Shown one piece after another: positions 1-8,029 of a DNA stretch of 64,000 bases. A program made the translations under genes and the position numbers. Position 1 is the stretch's first letter, and every line of letters starts with the position of its first letter. The DNA comes from RUG12519 sp045649685 (GTDB taxonomy: Bacteria > Bacillota > Clostridia > Oscillospirales > Ruminococcaceae): assembly GCA_045649685.1 (NCBI GenBank), contig JAZRQJ010000005.1:25936-89935 (forward strand), written 5' to 3'. The notes beneath the pieces are model-generated. The model searched no databases. It saw only the letters and a program-made list of their open reading frames with translations, and was not told the origin of the DNA.

Positions 1-546
1 TAATTCTTGACCATTTTTTTTAGGTATTGGGTCCGATTCTCCAGTTAGTAAAGACTCGTCTACTTGGATGCTACCTTTTAGTACTGTAGAATCTGCTGTG
101 ATTTGATCACCAGATTTAAGAATAACAATATCATCTCGAACAAGTTCATTATTTGGAATAGAAATTCTTTTTCCATCTCTAATTACAATGGACTTTGGTG
201 ATGAAATTAAAGTTAATTTGTCTAGCTTGATTTTTGAGCGAATTTGCTGGAATATACCAATAAGAGTATTTAAAACCACTATTATTAGAAAAAACATGTC
301 TTTGTGCGAATGAGCAAAAAATAGACATGCCCCCAATATAAAAAATATTAAATTGAAAAAAGTAAAAACATTATCAAATATAATCTGACCTATGGTTTTA
401 TAGGATTGATTGTGGCATACATTTGAGTAGCCAGCTTCTTTTAATTTAACTACTTGTTGAGATGTTAAACCTTTTTCTGGAATCGTTTGTATTCTTTCCA
501 TATGTTGTTTTTGAATTTTTTCTTTTTTTCTAAAATTTAATTGCAT
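1..546 (-). CDS. P-type cation-transporting ATPase, N-terminal part (runs off the window)
   Basis: The minus strand from position 546 to the left edge reads 182 codons without a stop, so the gene continues outside the window. P-type ATPases of this type pump cations, often Ca2+, across the membrane using ATP. What is visible is a cytoplasmic N-terminus resembling cation_ATPase_N (around LTSQQVVKLKEAGYSNV), two hydrophobic segments (about residues 60-77 and 83-95), and the start of the actuator domain with the diagnostic DESLLTGES dephosphorylation loop near residues 163-171. The phosphorylation site and ATP-binding domain lie beyond the window, so substrate cannot be named. The start is an ATG preceded on the minus strand by AGGAGTT. 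It lies just downstream of the transketolase pair on the same strand, about 40 bp away, and may be co-transcribed with it. Confidence 0.85.
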   Translation of the reverse strand, partial: MQLNFRKKEKIQKQHMERIQTIPEKGLTSQQVVKLKEAGYSNVCHNQSYKTIGQIIFDNVFTFFNLIFFILGACLFFAHSHKDMFFLIIVVLNTLIGIFQQIRSKIKLDKLTLISSPKSIVIRDGKRISIPNNELVRDDIVILKSGDQITADSTVLKGSIQVDESLLTGESDPIPKKNGQEL

Positions 547-589
547 AGAAGATTAACTCCTGTTTTAAATATTGTAATAAAAATTACAA

Positions 590-1528
590 TTACAAATTAT
601 TTTTTATAGTTGAATATATTCCGTCAGCATCAAGTTTATAGTGTTTCAACAGTTCTACAGCTGGTCCAGACTGACCAAACTGATCATTTATTCCAATACG
701 AGTAACTTTAGTAGGATGATTTTCGCAAACAACAGAACACACTGCTTCACCAAGACCACCTATTATATTATGTTCTTCTATAGTAAATATTTGATTTGTT
801 TCAGAAGTTGCTTTCAATATTATATCTTTGTCAATAGGCTTTATTGTATGAATATTTATAACTCTTGCGTCTATTCCGTCTTCTTTTAGTAAATTAGCTG
901 CGGATAGAGTTGCTTTTACAGGTAAGCCAGTAGCTATTAATGTAATATCTTTACCATCTTTAAGCTGAACTCCTTTTCCGAATTCGAATCTATAATCGTC
1001 ATTATTGTTAACGCTCTCAATGGCTAACCTACCAAGTCTTATATACATAGGACCTTTATGGGTTGCAGCATATTTTACCGCTTCTTGCATTTCATAGTGA
1101 TCACAGGGATTTAATATGGACATGTTTGGTATTGATCTCATTAATGCAATATCCTCACAGCATTGGTGAGTTGCTCCGTCTTCACCAACAGAAATTCCGG
1201 CATGAGATCCAGCAATTTTAACGTTCAAATTTGGGTAAGCAATAGAATTTCTTATTTGTTCAAATCCACGTCCAGCACTAAACATGGCAAAACTCGCTAC
1301 AAACGGTATTTTACCCATTGTAGATAGGCCCGCTCCAACACCAATCATATTACACTCTGATATACCACAATCAAAAAAGCGATCTGGAAATGCTTTTTTG
1401 AAAATTTGAGTTTTTGTAGCAGCAGCTAAATCTGCATCTAAAACAACAATGTTATCATTTAATCTTGCTACTTCCACTAAAGCCTCTCCAAAACTTTCTC
1501 TAGTAGCTTTTTTTATTAATTTTGACAT
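590..1528 (-). CDS. Transketolase, C-terminal subunit
   Basis: Second half of a split transketolase, 312 aa. It carries the pyrimidine-binding domain of thiamine pyrophosphate enzymes, with the Glu of GISECNMIGVGAG (near residue 58) that activates the cofactor, followed by the transketolase C-terminal domain. With the partner encoded just upstream it would transfer two-carbon ketol units between pentose-phosphate-pathway sugars in the cytoplasm. The ATG is placed by GGAGG, which lies inside the last codons of the partner gene, so the two are translationally coupled (the partner stop ends one base before this start). Two-subunit transketolases are common in Clostridia and Archaea. A 1-deoxyxylulose-5-phosphate synthase would carry both halves in one longer chain, so it is less likely. 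Confidence 0.93.
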   Translation of the reverse strand: MSKLIKKATRESFGEALVEVARLNDNIVVLDADLAAATKTQIFKKAFPDRFFDCGISECNMIGVGAGLSTMGKIPFVASFAMFSAGRGFEQIRNSIAYPNLNVKIAGSHAGISVGEDGATHQCCEDIALMRSIPNMSILNPCDHYEMQEAVKYAATHKGPMYIRLGRLAIESVNNNDDYRFEFGKGVQLKDGKDITLIATGLPVKATLSAANLLKEDGIDARVINIHTIKPIDKDIILKATSETNQIFTIEEHNIIGGLGEAVCSVVCENHPTKVTRIGINDQFGQSGPAVELLKHYKLDADGIYSTIKNNL

Positions 1529-1529
1529 T

Positions 1530-2372
1530 CTAATCCTCCAACTTAGACAAAACAGTCACTAACTCTTTTTTTGCAATATCAAATTGTTCTTTGTTAGGAG
1601 CAGCGCCGTGCCATGATACATTATTTTCCATATATGAAACACACTTGCCTTTATTTGTTTTCATAATTATAGCCGATGGCTTTGACTTACAATTTTTAGC
1701 TTGATTTATAGCATTTTCAATTTGTTCGAAATTATGGCCATCTATTTCTAAAACATTAAATCCGAAAGAACTGAATTTTTCTGGGATATTAGATAAACCT
1801 GCAACCTCTTCAATAGTTCCGTCTATTTGTAGCGAATTGTTATCTATAAACAAACAAAGATTATTCAAACTATAATGTGACGCAAACATAGAAGCTTCCC
1901 AAACCTGTCCTTCTTCTATTTCGCCGTCTCCTAATATGCAATAAACTCTAATATCGGAGTTGTCTAATTTTGCTCCAAGAGCCATTCCACAAGCAGCAGA
2001 AATTCCCTGACCTAGAGAACCTGTGGTCATATCAACGCCGGGAGTGGACTTCATACTAGGATGTCCTTGAAGATGAGACCCTAATTTTCTTAGTGTTTTT
2101 AATTCTTCTAGTTTGAAAAATCCCATATGAGCTAAAGTGGAATATAGAGCAGGAGCTGCATGTCCTTTTGATAATACGAGCCTATCACGATTCGAATTTT
2201 GCGGATTTTTAGGATCCACTTTTAGTTCTTTTGAATATAAATACGCTAATAGATCTGCAATTGAAAGAGAGCCACCTGGATGACCAGACTGTGCCGAAAA
2301 CACACCTTCTAAAACTCCTATGCGTATTTTACATGCAAATTTGCAAAGATTTTTTATACTTTTACTGTCCAT
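1530..2372 (-). CDS. Transketolase, N-terminal subunit
   Basis: 280 aa carrying the thiamine-diphosphate binding domain of transketolase. Visible motifs are SGHPGGSLS (about 29-37), LSKGHAAPALY (67-77), GSLGQGIS (118-125) and the Mg/TPP motif GDGEIEEGQ (148-156). It forms the active site together with the C-terminal subunit encoded directly downstream, and belongs to the non-oxidative pentose phosphate pathway, which in many anaerobic Clostridia is the only route to pentoses and erythrose 4-phosphate. ATG start preceded by GGGAG. A strong promoter lies about 130 bp upstream and the intervening leader is rich in inverted repeats (separate entries), so expression may be controlled after initiation. 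Confidence 0.94.
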   Translation of the reverse strand: MDSKSIKNLCKFACKIRIGVLEGVFSAQSGHPGGSLSIADLLAYLYSKELKVDPKNPQNSNRDRLVLSKGHAAPALYSTLAHMGFFKLEELKTLRKLGSHLQGHPSMKSTPGVDMTTGSLGQGISAACGMALGAKLDNSDIRVYCILGDGEIEEGQVWEASMFASHYSLNNLCLFIDNNSLQIDGTIEEVAGLSNIPEKFSSFGFNVLEIDGHNFEQIENAINQAKNCKSKPSAIIMKTNKGKCVSYMENNVSWHGAAPNKEQFDIAKKELVTVLSKLED

Positions 2373-2412
2373 TTAATTTCTCCCAGAATTTTTAATTATT
2401 TTTATAATATAA

Positions 2413-2465
2413 ACTAATGTTATTTTTAAATACACAAGAGATAACATTAGTAAAAAAATTACTAA
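2413..2465 (-). promoter_or_regulatory. Overlapping inverted repeats in the transketolase leader
   Basis: Two inverted repeats share bases. One has perfect 11-nt arms (2413-2423 and 2441-2451, ACTAATGTTAT and its complement) separated by 17 nt. The other has perfect 7-nt arms (2447-2453 and 2459-2465, TTAGTAA and TTACTAA) around five A/T bases. Because 2447-2451 is used by both, the two hairpins cannot form at once in RNA. Both lie downstream of the predicted promoter and upstream of the transketolase start, so they would be in the 5' untranslated region. No long U-run follows, so this is not a standard terminator. Function is inferred only. Confidence 0.5.
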
Positions 2466-2500
2466 GAACAAAGTTCAGTTTTGAATTGAACACACATTTA

Positions 2501-2529
2501 AATATACTATACAAAGTTTAGTTTGTCAA
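2501..2529 (-). promoter_or_regulatory. Promoter of the transketolase genes
   Basis: On the minus strand TTGACA (2524-2529) is followed after 17 nt by TATATT (2501-2506), a near-consensus sigma-A promoter. The predicted transcription start is near 2494, giving a leader of roughly 120 nt. An imperfect hairpin (arms 2473-2480 and 2484-2491, one mismatch in the transcript) would sit at the very 5' end of the mRNA. Confidence 0.7.
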
Positions 2530-2641
2530 AAAATAATGTCCTAATATTATTCGATTTATGATATATTTTATGTATGAATATACAACATTTGAAATTTTTA
2601 ATTTAATGGACAATAATATATAGTATGGAGGGGTGATTTTT

Positions 2642-2929
2642 TTGAAATATAATTTTTTAAAACAGAATGGTAAATTTTATATAAAACATGAAAAATTAGT
2701 GTTGGGTTATATTGAGTTTTTAGATAAAGATAATATAATATCCATAAACAAGGTAGTGGTAGAGGAATCATATAGAGGGCAAGGAATTGCAGGTAAGCTT
2801 ATGGAACAAATTGTTAACGTATCTGACGAGGAAAATAAGAAAATTAATCCTGTTTGTCCCTTTGCTGTTAGTTGGTTTGAAAAAAACAAAAATTTTAGTC
2901 ATGTTCTAGTGAAAGGTGATAATTTTTAA
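2642..2929 (+). CDS. Small GNAT-family N-acetyltransferase (YjdJ type)
   Basis: 95 aa. The core resembles the acetyl-CoA binding region of small GNAT proteins: VVVEESYRGQGIAGKLMEQIV matches the V-x-x-x-x-RGQGIG/A pattern, followed by the conserved PVCPFAVSWFEKN ending typical of the YjdJ/YidJ subgroup. The substrate of this subgroup is unknown. I chose the TTG at 2642 because GGAGGGG (2627-2633) lies eight bases upstream; the in-frame GTG at 2633 overlaps that site. The gene stands alone, divergent from the transketolase pair and convergent with the cytidylate-kinase-like gene, whose end is 10 bp away. Confidence 0.8.
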   Translation: MKYNFLKQNGKFYIKHEKLVLGYIEFLDKDNIISINKVVVEESYRGQGIAGKLMEQIVNVSDEENKKINPVCPFAVSWFEKNKNFSHVLVKGDNF

Positions 2930-2938
2930 ACATAGATG

Positions 2939-3577
2939 CTATGCAATAAAATTTTTTTGTTTGAGATAATTTCTTATGATGGTTACACAGTTGTTGATTC
3001 CTAGTATTCCAGAGTTTAAACACATGTGATAGTTTTCCATTGACGTCCAATCTTTATCAGAATATTCGTTATTGTATTCTTTTCGTTGTTTGTCAATTTT
3101 TTTAATTAGTTTTTGAATATCGTGTTTGTTTTTTATGTCTGGATTATATGTAGCAGCACGTTCTACTCTATTGTCTACCGAAGAATTTATAAAAACACTA
3201 AAAAGTTTAGGGTGATTTTCTAGTATATAGTTTGCGCATCTTCCTATTATGACACATGAGTGTTTTTTTGCTAATTTTTTTATTAAATTGGATTGTGCAA
3301 TAAATAAATCGTCGTTGACTTGAGTTGGAATGTTGTTAAAAGGAATTACGTTTTGGCCTTGTAGAGAAAGGACATATGAAATAGTTTTCATAGGGTGTTC
3401 ATCAAAATTTTTTAGATATTTTTCAGAATAATTCCAGTCTTTAGAAATGAATTTAAGAAGTTTTTTATCATAACAAGGGACGTTAAGCTGTTTAGCCAGT
3501 TGATGGCCTACTTCTGATCCGCCACTTCCATAGGTTCGATTTATTGTTATTACAAAGTTATTGTTAGAATCTTGCAT
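2939..3577 (-). CDS. Cytidylate kinase-like family protein
   Basis: 212 aa. The N-terminus ITINRTYGSGGSEVGHQLAKQL is the modified P-loop of the cytidylate-kinase-like family (Pfam Cytidylate_kin2), in which a Gly-Ser-Gly-Gly loop replaces the classical Walker A. Further family features are CVIIGRCANYIL near residues 108-119 and RVERA near 137. True CMP kinases phosphorylate CMP/dCMP; the substrate of this larger, widespread Clostridial subfamily is not established. ATG start. A possible minus-strand promoter (TTGAAT at 3644-3649 and TACAAT at 3620-3625, 18 nt apart) precedes it, divergent from the APC permease. Confidence 0.8.
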   Translation of the reverse strand: MQDSNNNFVITINRTYGSGGSEVGHQLAKQLNVPCYDKKLLKFISKDWNYSEKYLKNFDEHPMKTISYVLSLQGQNVIPFNNIPTQVNDDLFIAQSNLIKKLAKKHSCVIIGRCANYILENHPKLFSVFINSSVDNRVERAATYNPDIKNKHDIQKLIKKIDKQRKEYNNEYSDKDWTSMENYHMCLNSGILGINNCVTIIRNYLKQKNFIA

Positions 3578-3664
3578 TAGAACACTTCCAATTCAAAAAT
3601 ATTTTTGCGCTTTTCTATAATTGTACCATAAACTATCATTTAAATTCAATTTATTAATTTTATA

Positions 3665-3693
3665 TTTGCAAAAACAAAAAAATATTGTATAAT
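3665..3693 (+). promoter_or_regulatory. Promoter of the APC permease gene
   Basis: TTTGCA (3665-3670), 17-nt spacer, TATAAT (3688-3693). The -10 is perfect and the -35 is one to two bases from consensus. About 43 bp separate it from the ATG. Confidence 0.6.
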
Positions 3694-3736
3694 TTAATAT
3701 AATTATGACTTTATTTGGAAAGGTGTTTTTATTAAG

Positions 3737-5239
3737 ATGTCGAAATTAAAAAAATTAAGCACGTTGGGAGTAGTCTTAATAATTTTTTCTGTTGTTTTTG
3801 GCTTTAACAATTCTCCTCTTGCTTTTTATAGAATGGGATATGGAGCGATACCATGTTATTTGTTTTGTGGAATAGCTTTTTTTATTCCAATAATGTTTAT
3901 GGTGGCGGAATATTCTTCTGCATTTAAAAACGATCATGCGGGAATTTATACTTGGTTTAAACGTTCTATGGGTGAATCATATGCATGCCTAGGAGGATTT
4001 ATTTTTTATTTTTCATATTTTACTTGGATGATATTTGTGATCACAGTGTTATGTATACCTATGTCGTCTTTTTTGTTTGGAGAAGATACAACTCAAAGTT
4101 GGAGTGTTTTTGGGTGGGATCATATTCAAACTACAGGTTTTTTTGCGATTTTATTTATGATATTTATCACTATTTTAGCTACGAGAGGTTTTAACAAAAT
4201 TTCTGTTATAGCTAGATTTGGCGGCTTAATGAATGTGGCAATAAATATTACTTTGTATAGTGCTAGTTTTATTGTGTTGATTTTAACTAAAGGAGAATTC
4301 GCACAACCAATAGAAGGTATATCATCTTTTGTCTCTTCGCCTAATGTGGAGCACGGTGATATGCTCTATGTTTTGAGTTTTATTATGTTTGCGTTGTTTG
4401 CTTATGGTGGACCTGAAAGTTTAAGTAGTTTAGTTGAAAAAGCTAAGTCTCCAAAAGTTTTTGCTAGAGGTGTTTTGATTTCAGCAGTACTTATTACTAT
4501 CGGATATTCACTATCAATATTTTGTTGGGGAATAAGTTATAATTGGAATGATTTGAATGTAGCAGAAGGAGTTAACATGGGAAATATTACCTATGTTATG
4601 ATGGGTAATTTAGGATATAAATTAGGACTTGCAATGGGATCTTCTAACGATTTTGCATTGTCATTGGGAGGTTGGTTTACTAGAGCGGTTGGCTTTTCAG
4701 TTTTTATGACGTATATAGGTGCGTTCTTTGCTATGATATACGCTCCATTGAAAACTGTTTTAGAGGGAGCTCCCAAAGGATTTTGGCCTAAATTTGTAAC
4801 TAAGAAAAATAGATTTGATATGCCACATGTTGCCATGTGGATTCAAACTTTTGCTGTTTGTATGGTAGTATTCCTGATGTCTTTTAGTGGACAAGGATCA
4901 AAGTCTTTTTACAAAACAGTAATACTTTTAGCTGATGTTGCAAATGCATTGCCATATTTATTTTTGTCTTTTGCATTTCCTGCTTTTAGGAACAATAGTA
5001 GTTTAAATCATAGTTATAGATTATTGAAGTCTAAAGTTTCGGTATATTTTGCTGCTATTTTAGTTTTTGGAATAGACTTGTTTGCTAATATATTTATTGT
5101 GATTGAGCCGATAATAAGGGAAGAAAATGACGGCGTTTATCAAACTTTATGGATGGTAGGCGGACCTGCTGTTGTTTTGATAATTGCTTTTATTATGATT
5201 TTTAGATATAAAAAAAGAATTAAAGCTAGTGAACAATAA
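3737..5239 (+). CDS. APC-superfamily amino acid permease, YjeM/glutamate-GABA antiporter-like
   Basis: 500 aa, almost entirely hydrophobic with about 12 predicted membrane segments. The N-terminal signature FSVVFGFNNSPLAFYRMGYGAIP matches YjeM-like transporters of the amino acid-polyamine-organocation superfamily, including the broken first helix (GFNNSP in place of the usual GxG). A second conserved motif, FALFAYGGPESLSSLVEKAKSPKVFARG (about 215-242), is the APC helix 6-7 region. Relatives include glutamate/GABA antiporters; the actual substrate cannot be read from sequence. ATG start with AAAGGTG 12 bp upstream. It is monocistronic, preceded by its own promoter and followed by the tRNA promoter. 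Confidence 0.85.
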   Translation: MSKLKKLSTLGVVLIIFSVVFGFNNSPLAFYRMGYGAIPCYLFCGIAFFIPIMFMVAEYSSAFKNDHAGIYTWFKRSMGESYACLGGFIFYFSYFTWMIFVITVLCIPMSSFLFGEDTTQSWSVFGWDHIQTTGFFAILFMIFITILATRGFNKISVIARFGGLMNVAINITLYSASFIVLILTKGEFAQPIEGISSFVSSPNVEHGDMLYVLSFIMFALFAYGGPESLSSLVEKAKSPKVFARGVLISAVLITIGYSLSIFCWGISYNWNDLNVAEGVNMGNITYVMMGNLGYKLGLAMGSSNDFALSLGGWFTRAVGFSVFMTYIGAFFAMIYAPLKTVLEGAPKGFWPKFVTKKNRFDMPHVAMWIQTFAVCMVVFLMSFSGQGSKSFYKTVILLADVANALPYLFLSFAFPAFRNNSSLNHSYRLLKSKVSVYFAAILVFGIDLFANIFIVIEPIIREENDGVYQTLWMVGGPAVVLIIAFIMIFRYKKRIKASEQ

Positions 5240-5281
5240 TGTTCGTTGTTGAAATTATTTTTAAAATTTAAAAATAAGCTA

Positions 5282-5310
5282 TTGACACGTGACAACATAT
5301 AGTATATAAT
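5282..5310 (+). promoter_or_regulatory. Consensus promoter of the tRNA-Gly/tRNA-Cys pair
   Basis: Perfect TTGACA (5282-5287) and perfect TATAAT (5305-5310) with a 17-nt spacer, about 100 bp before the tRNA-Gly. A fully consensus promoter is usual for stable RNA. Confidence 0.8.
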
Positions 5311-5413
5311 TTAAATCGTCGTTTCAATGAGTTTGGTTTTGTTTATAGTTTTTGTAATTGTTTTTTGAAAAACTTCATATATATTGAATGTAGGTTTATG
5401 TTCAATATGTTTT

Positions 5414-5489
5414 GCGGGTTTAGCTCATCTGGTAGAGCGCCACCTTGCCAAGGTGGAGGTAGCGAGTTCGAGCCTCGTAACCCGCTCCA
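5414..5489 (+). tRNA. tRNA-Gly (GCC)
   Basis: Complete cloverleaf with encoded CCA. Acceptor stem GCGGGTT pairs with AACCCGC; D stem GCTC/GAGC; anticodon stem CCACC/GGTGG around TTGCCAA, giving anticodon GCC at 5447-5449; T arm GCGAG-TTCGAGC-CTCGT. The discriminator is T at 5486 and CCA is 5487-5489. Confidence 0.97.
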
Positions 5490-5491
5490 GT

Positions 5492-5565
5492 GGCGATGTA
5501 GCCAAGTGGTAAGGCATGGGTCTGCAACACCCTGATCACCAGTTCGAATCTGGTCGTCGCCTCCA
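5492..5565 (+). tRNA. tRNA-Cys (GCA)
   Basis: Complete cloverleaf with encoded CCA, two bases after tRNA-Gly. Acceptor GGCGATG pairs with CGTCGCC (one T-G pair). The anticodon loop CTGCAAC holds GCA at 5524-5526. The T arm is CCAG-TTCGAATC-TGG. The anticodon stem TGGGT/ACCCT has an apparent T-T opposition at its base (5517 and 5533). CCA is at 5563-5565. Confidence 0.95.
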
Positions 5566-5570
5566 ATTAG

Positions 5571-5610
5571 AGTTAGCAGGATGGTTTTTCTTGTTAACTT
5601 TTTTGTTTTT
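5571..5610 (+). terminator. Terminator of the tRNA operon
   Basis: A 10-bp stem (5571-5580 with 5590-5599, including two G-T pairs) is followed by T-rich sequence. It closes the tRNA transcript before the DAHP synthase gene. Confidence 0.7.
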
Positions 5611-5665
5611 TATCGATATTTGAATGAAAATTTTGCTTTGTAGAATGTAAGCAAGGGAGATATTA

Positions 5666-6688
5666 TTGATTATGCTTATAGTTTTAAAACAAGGTGCTAA
5701 TAATGCTCAAATTAATGTGTTTTTAGATTTACTTAGGATAGAATATGGGTTGGAATTTAAATTGACTGAGAAAAATAATAGAAAATTAGTAATGTTATTG
5801 GAAAAAGATTTTAAAAAAATTGATATAAATTTATTGTTAAATTTTGATTGTGTGGATTATGTGAATGAATCGAATGAGGATGTTAGACTTGTTGATAAGA
5901 CGTTTAATGATCAAAACACGGTGATTAAGGTTGGAGATAGGGTTATTGGAGAAGGAAACTTCTGTGTTATAGGAGGACCTTGTTCTGTTGAAAGCGAAGA
6001 ACAGATATATCGTATTGCTGATAAAATGAAAAGTGTTGGAGTGAAATTTTTGAGAGGTGGTGCCTTTAAACCGAGAACGTCACCATATTCTTTTCAAGGG
6101 TTGGGGAAAAAAGGTCTAGAGTTGCTTTTGAATGTGAAACGATTAACTGGACTCTGTGTAGTTACAGAACTTGTAGATCTTAAATATTTGGATTTGTTTT
6201 CTGATGTGGATATAATACAAGTTGGTGCTAGGAACATGCAAAATTTTGAGATGCTTAAAGAATTAGGCAAATGTCAAAAACCGGTATTGTTGAAACGGGG
6301 CATTTCTAGTACAATTCATGAGTGGTTGATGAGTGCTGAATATATATTGTCTGGTGGAAATGCTAATGTAATATTATGTGAGAGAGGAATTAGAACTTAT
6401 GAGACTTTCACTAGAAATACTTTGGATATTTCAGCTGTATCTATTATAAAAGAAATTTCTCATTTACCAGTTGTTGTAGATCCCAGTCATGCGGCGGGTG
6501 TGAAATGGTTGGTTGAACCGTTGTCTAAGGCAGCCATAGCAGCAGGAGCAGATGGGGTCATGGTTGAAGTTCATGATTGTCCTGCTGAAGCTTTGTCTGA
6601 CGGGAATCAGGCATTAGATTTGGACGAGTTTGGCAGGTTTATAGATAATATAAAACCATTTGTTCATGTAGCAAATAAGAAAATGTGA
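5666..6688 (+). CDS. aroF: 3-deoxy-7-phosphoheptulonate (DAHP) synthase
   Basis: 340 aa. It condenses phosphoenolpyruvate and erythrose 4-phosphate, the first step of the shikimate pathway. Residues 1-70 form the small ferredoxin-like regulatory domain seen in type I-beta enzymes (Thermotoga/Geobacillus style, feedback control by aromatic amino acids or prephenate), here starting around MLIVLKQGANNAQI. The TIM-barrel core carries GGPCSVES, RGGAFKPRTSPYSFQGLG, LLKRGISST, and the metal-binding VVDPSHAAGVK. GGGAG (5655-5659) favours the TTG at 5666 (6 bp spacing), while the ATG at 5672 is also possible (12 bp). Its substrate erythrose 4-phosphate is produced by the transketolase encoded nearby, though the genes are not in one operon. 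Confidence 0.95.
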   Translation: MIMLIVLKQGANNAQINVFLDLLRIEYGLEFKLTEKNNRKLVMLLEKDFKKIDINLLLNFDCVDYVNESNEDVRLVDKTFNDQNTVIKVGDRVIGEGNFCVIGGPCSVESEEQIYRIADKMKSVGVKFLRGGAFKPRTSPYSFQGLGKKGLELLLNVKRLTGLCVVTELVDLKYLDLFSDVDIIQVGARNMQNFEMLKELGKCQKPVLLKRGISSTIHEWLMSAEYILSGGNANVILCERGIRTYETFTRNTLDISAVSIIKEISHLPVVVDPSHAAGVKWLVEPLSKAAIAAGADGVMVEVHDCPAEALSDGNQALDLDEFGRFIDNIKPFVHVANKKM

Positions 6689-6746
6689 AAATTTATTTAG
6701 TTTTTTCAGTATGATTTTAAATTTTATTTTTGGGGTGAATTGCTTT

Positions 6747-7922
6747 ATGGTAAAAACTTTAGGAAAAATATTTTGTTGTGTGTTTGTCTTGACTTTTTTG
6801 ATGTGTAATTTATGTGGATGTAGTGAGTTTAATTTAGATTTTTTAAAGATGAATTCTGACGATACTGCACAGTCTGAAGAACAGCGAGGTGTTGAAAAAA
6901 AGGCTTTACCGGCTACTACGTTTTTTTATGATCAGTTGAATGACAAAGAAAAAGTATATTATAAAGAAATATTGTCTATATTACAGAAAAGAGCAGAGAA
7001 AACAAAAATCTCTGTAAGTGATAAAAATACAATAGACAAAATATATTCTTGTGTTTTGAATGATCACCCTGAAATTTTCTATGTGTCTGGATATCAAATC
7101 CAGCAGGGAAAAGACACATATTTAGCAGGAACGTATTTGTATAGTAAAGAGGAGATAGATGCTAGGCAGAAAAAAATAGATGAATATGTTGCTAAATGTT
7201 TTTCTCAAATGCCTTCAAATACAGATAGTTATGGGAAAGTTAAATATGTTTACGAATATATAGTTAAAAATACAGAGTATCAACCGCAACAACATGAGGA
7301 TCAGAATATATGCTCTGTTTTTATAAGCGGAAAATCTGTATGTACGGGATATTCTAAGGCTACTCAATATCTTTTAAATTGTTTGGGAATTAATACAATA
7401 TTTGTTACTGGTTTTGCAGATACTGGTGTTAGTACTCAGACATCTTCTGGAAATAATGGTGAAAATCATGCTTGGAATGAAGTTTGTGTAGACGGAAATT
7501 GGTATTGTGTTGATACTACATGGGGCGGTGGATTTTCAAAGAATAATTTATCAAAAAATGGAGAAAAGTTAATCAATTACGACTATCTTCTTTGTACCAC
7601 TGATGAATTTAATACCTCACATCAAACAAGTAAGGATTTAAAAGTGCCTGTATGTAATCATAGTGAAAATAATTATTTTGTTAGAGAAGGGGCTTTTTTT
7701 GAAAAAATAGATTTGAGTCAATTTGGTAAACTTGTAAGTTCGCAGCTGAAAAAAAAGCAACACACTGTTTCAATTAAGTGTAAATCTGTAGAAGTATATA
7801 ACGGCCTGAAAAAAGCATTGTTTGATGAGGGTAAAGTTAGAAATTATATTTCAAAAGAAAATGGTAGTGAGCTATACACATCATCTTCAGACAAATTACT
7901 AACATTAACTATTTTCTTTTAA
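6747..7922 (+). CDS. Lipoprotein with transglutaminase-like domain
   Basis: 391 aa. The N-terminus is a lipoprotein signal peptide: MVKTLGK, a hydrophobic stretch, and the lipobox LCGC with the acylated Cys near residue 24. The transglutaminase-like (papain-fold) domain occupies the middle, with candidate catalytic Cys in SGKSVCTGYSKA, His in NHAWNEVCV and Asp in YCVDTTWGG. Proteins of this fold act as proteases, cross-linking enzymes or inactive binding modules, so function at the cell surface is open. A C-terminal segment of about 110 residues follows with no motif I recognise. The ATG at 6747 was chosen because GGGGTG lies about nine bases upstream and it starts a clean signal peptide; an earlier ATG at 6711 lacks a site. 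A second transglutaminase-like protein is encoded at 44765. Confidence 0.85.
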   Translation: MVKTLGKIFCCVFVLTFLMCNLCGCSEFNLDFLKMNSDDTAQSEEQRGVEKKALPATTFFYDQLNDKEKVYYKEILSILQKRAEKTKISVSDKNTIDKIYSCVLNDHPEIFYVSGYQIQQGKDTYLAGTYLYSKEEIDARQKKIDEYVAKCFSQMPSNTDSYGKVKYVYEYIVKNTEYQPQQHEDQNICSVFISGKSVCTGYSKATQYLLNCLGINTIFVTGFADTGVSTQTSSGNNGENHAWNEVCVDGNWYCVDTTWGGGFSKNNLSKNGEKLINYDYLLCTTDEFNTSHQTSKDLKVPVCNHSENNYFVREGAFFEKIDLSQFGKLVSSQLKKKQHTVSIKCKSVEVYNGLKKALFDEGKVRNYISKENGSELYTSSSDKLLTLTIFF

Positions 7923-7970
7923 ACTGTTTTTGCTTTAAAAAGTTTTATGTAAAAATAAAAAATTATATAA

Positions 7971-7999
7971 TTGACTTAATTTGTTTTTTAAGATAAAAT
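7971..7999 (+). promoter_or_regulatory. Promoter of rpe
   Basis: TTGACT (7971-7976), 17-nt spacer, TAAAAT (7994-7999), 30 bp before the rpe start codon. Confidence 0.6.
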
Positions 8000-8029
8000 T
8001 AGTAATTATAATGTAATTTTGAGGTGTTT

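Noticed and set aside
590..2372. Reading the two transketolase genes as a frameshifted single transketolase
   Set aside because: The downstream gene has its own GGAGG and ATG, both halves are complete domains, and two-gene transketolases are a normal form in Clostridia.
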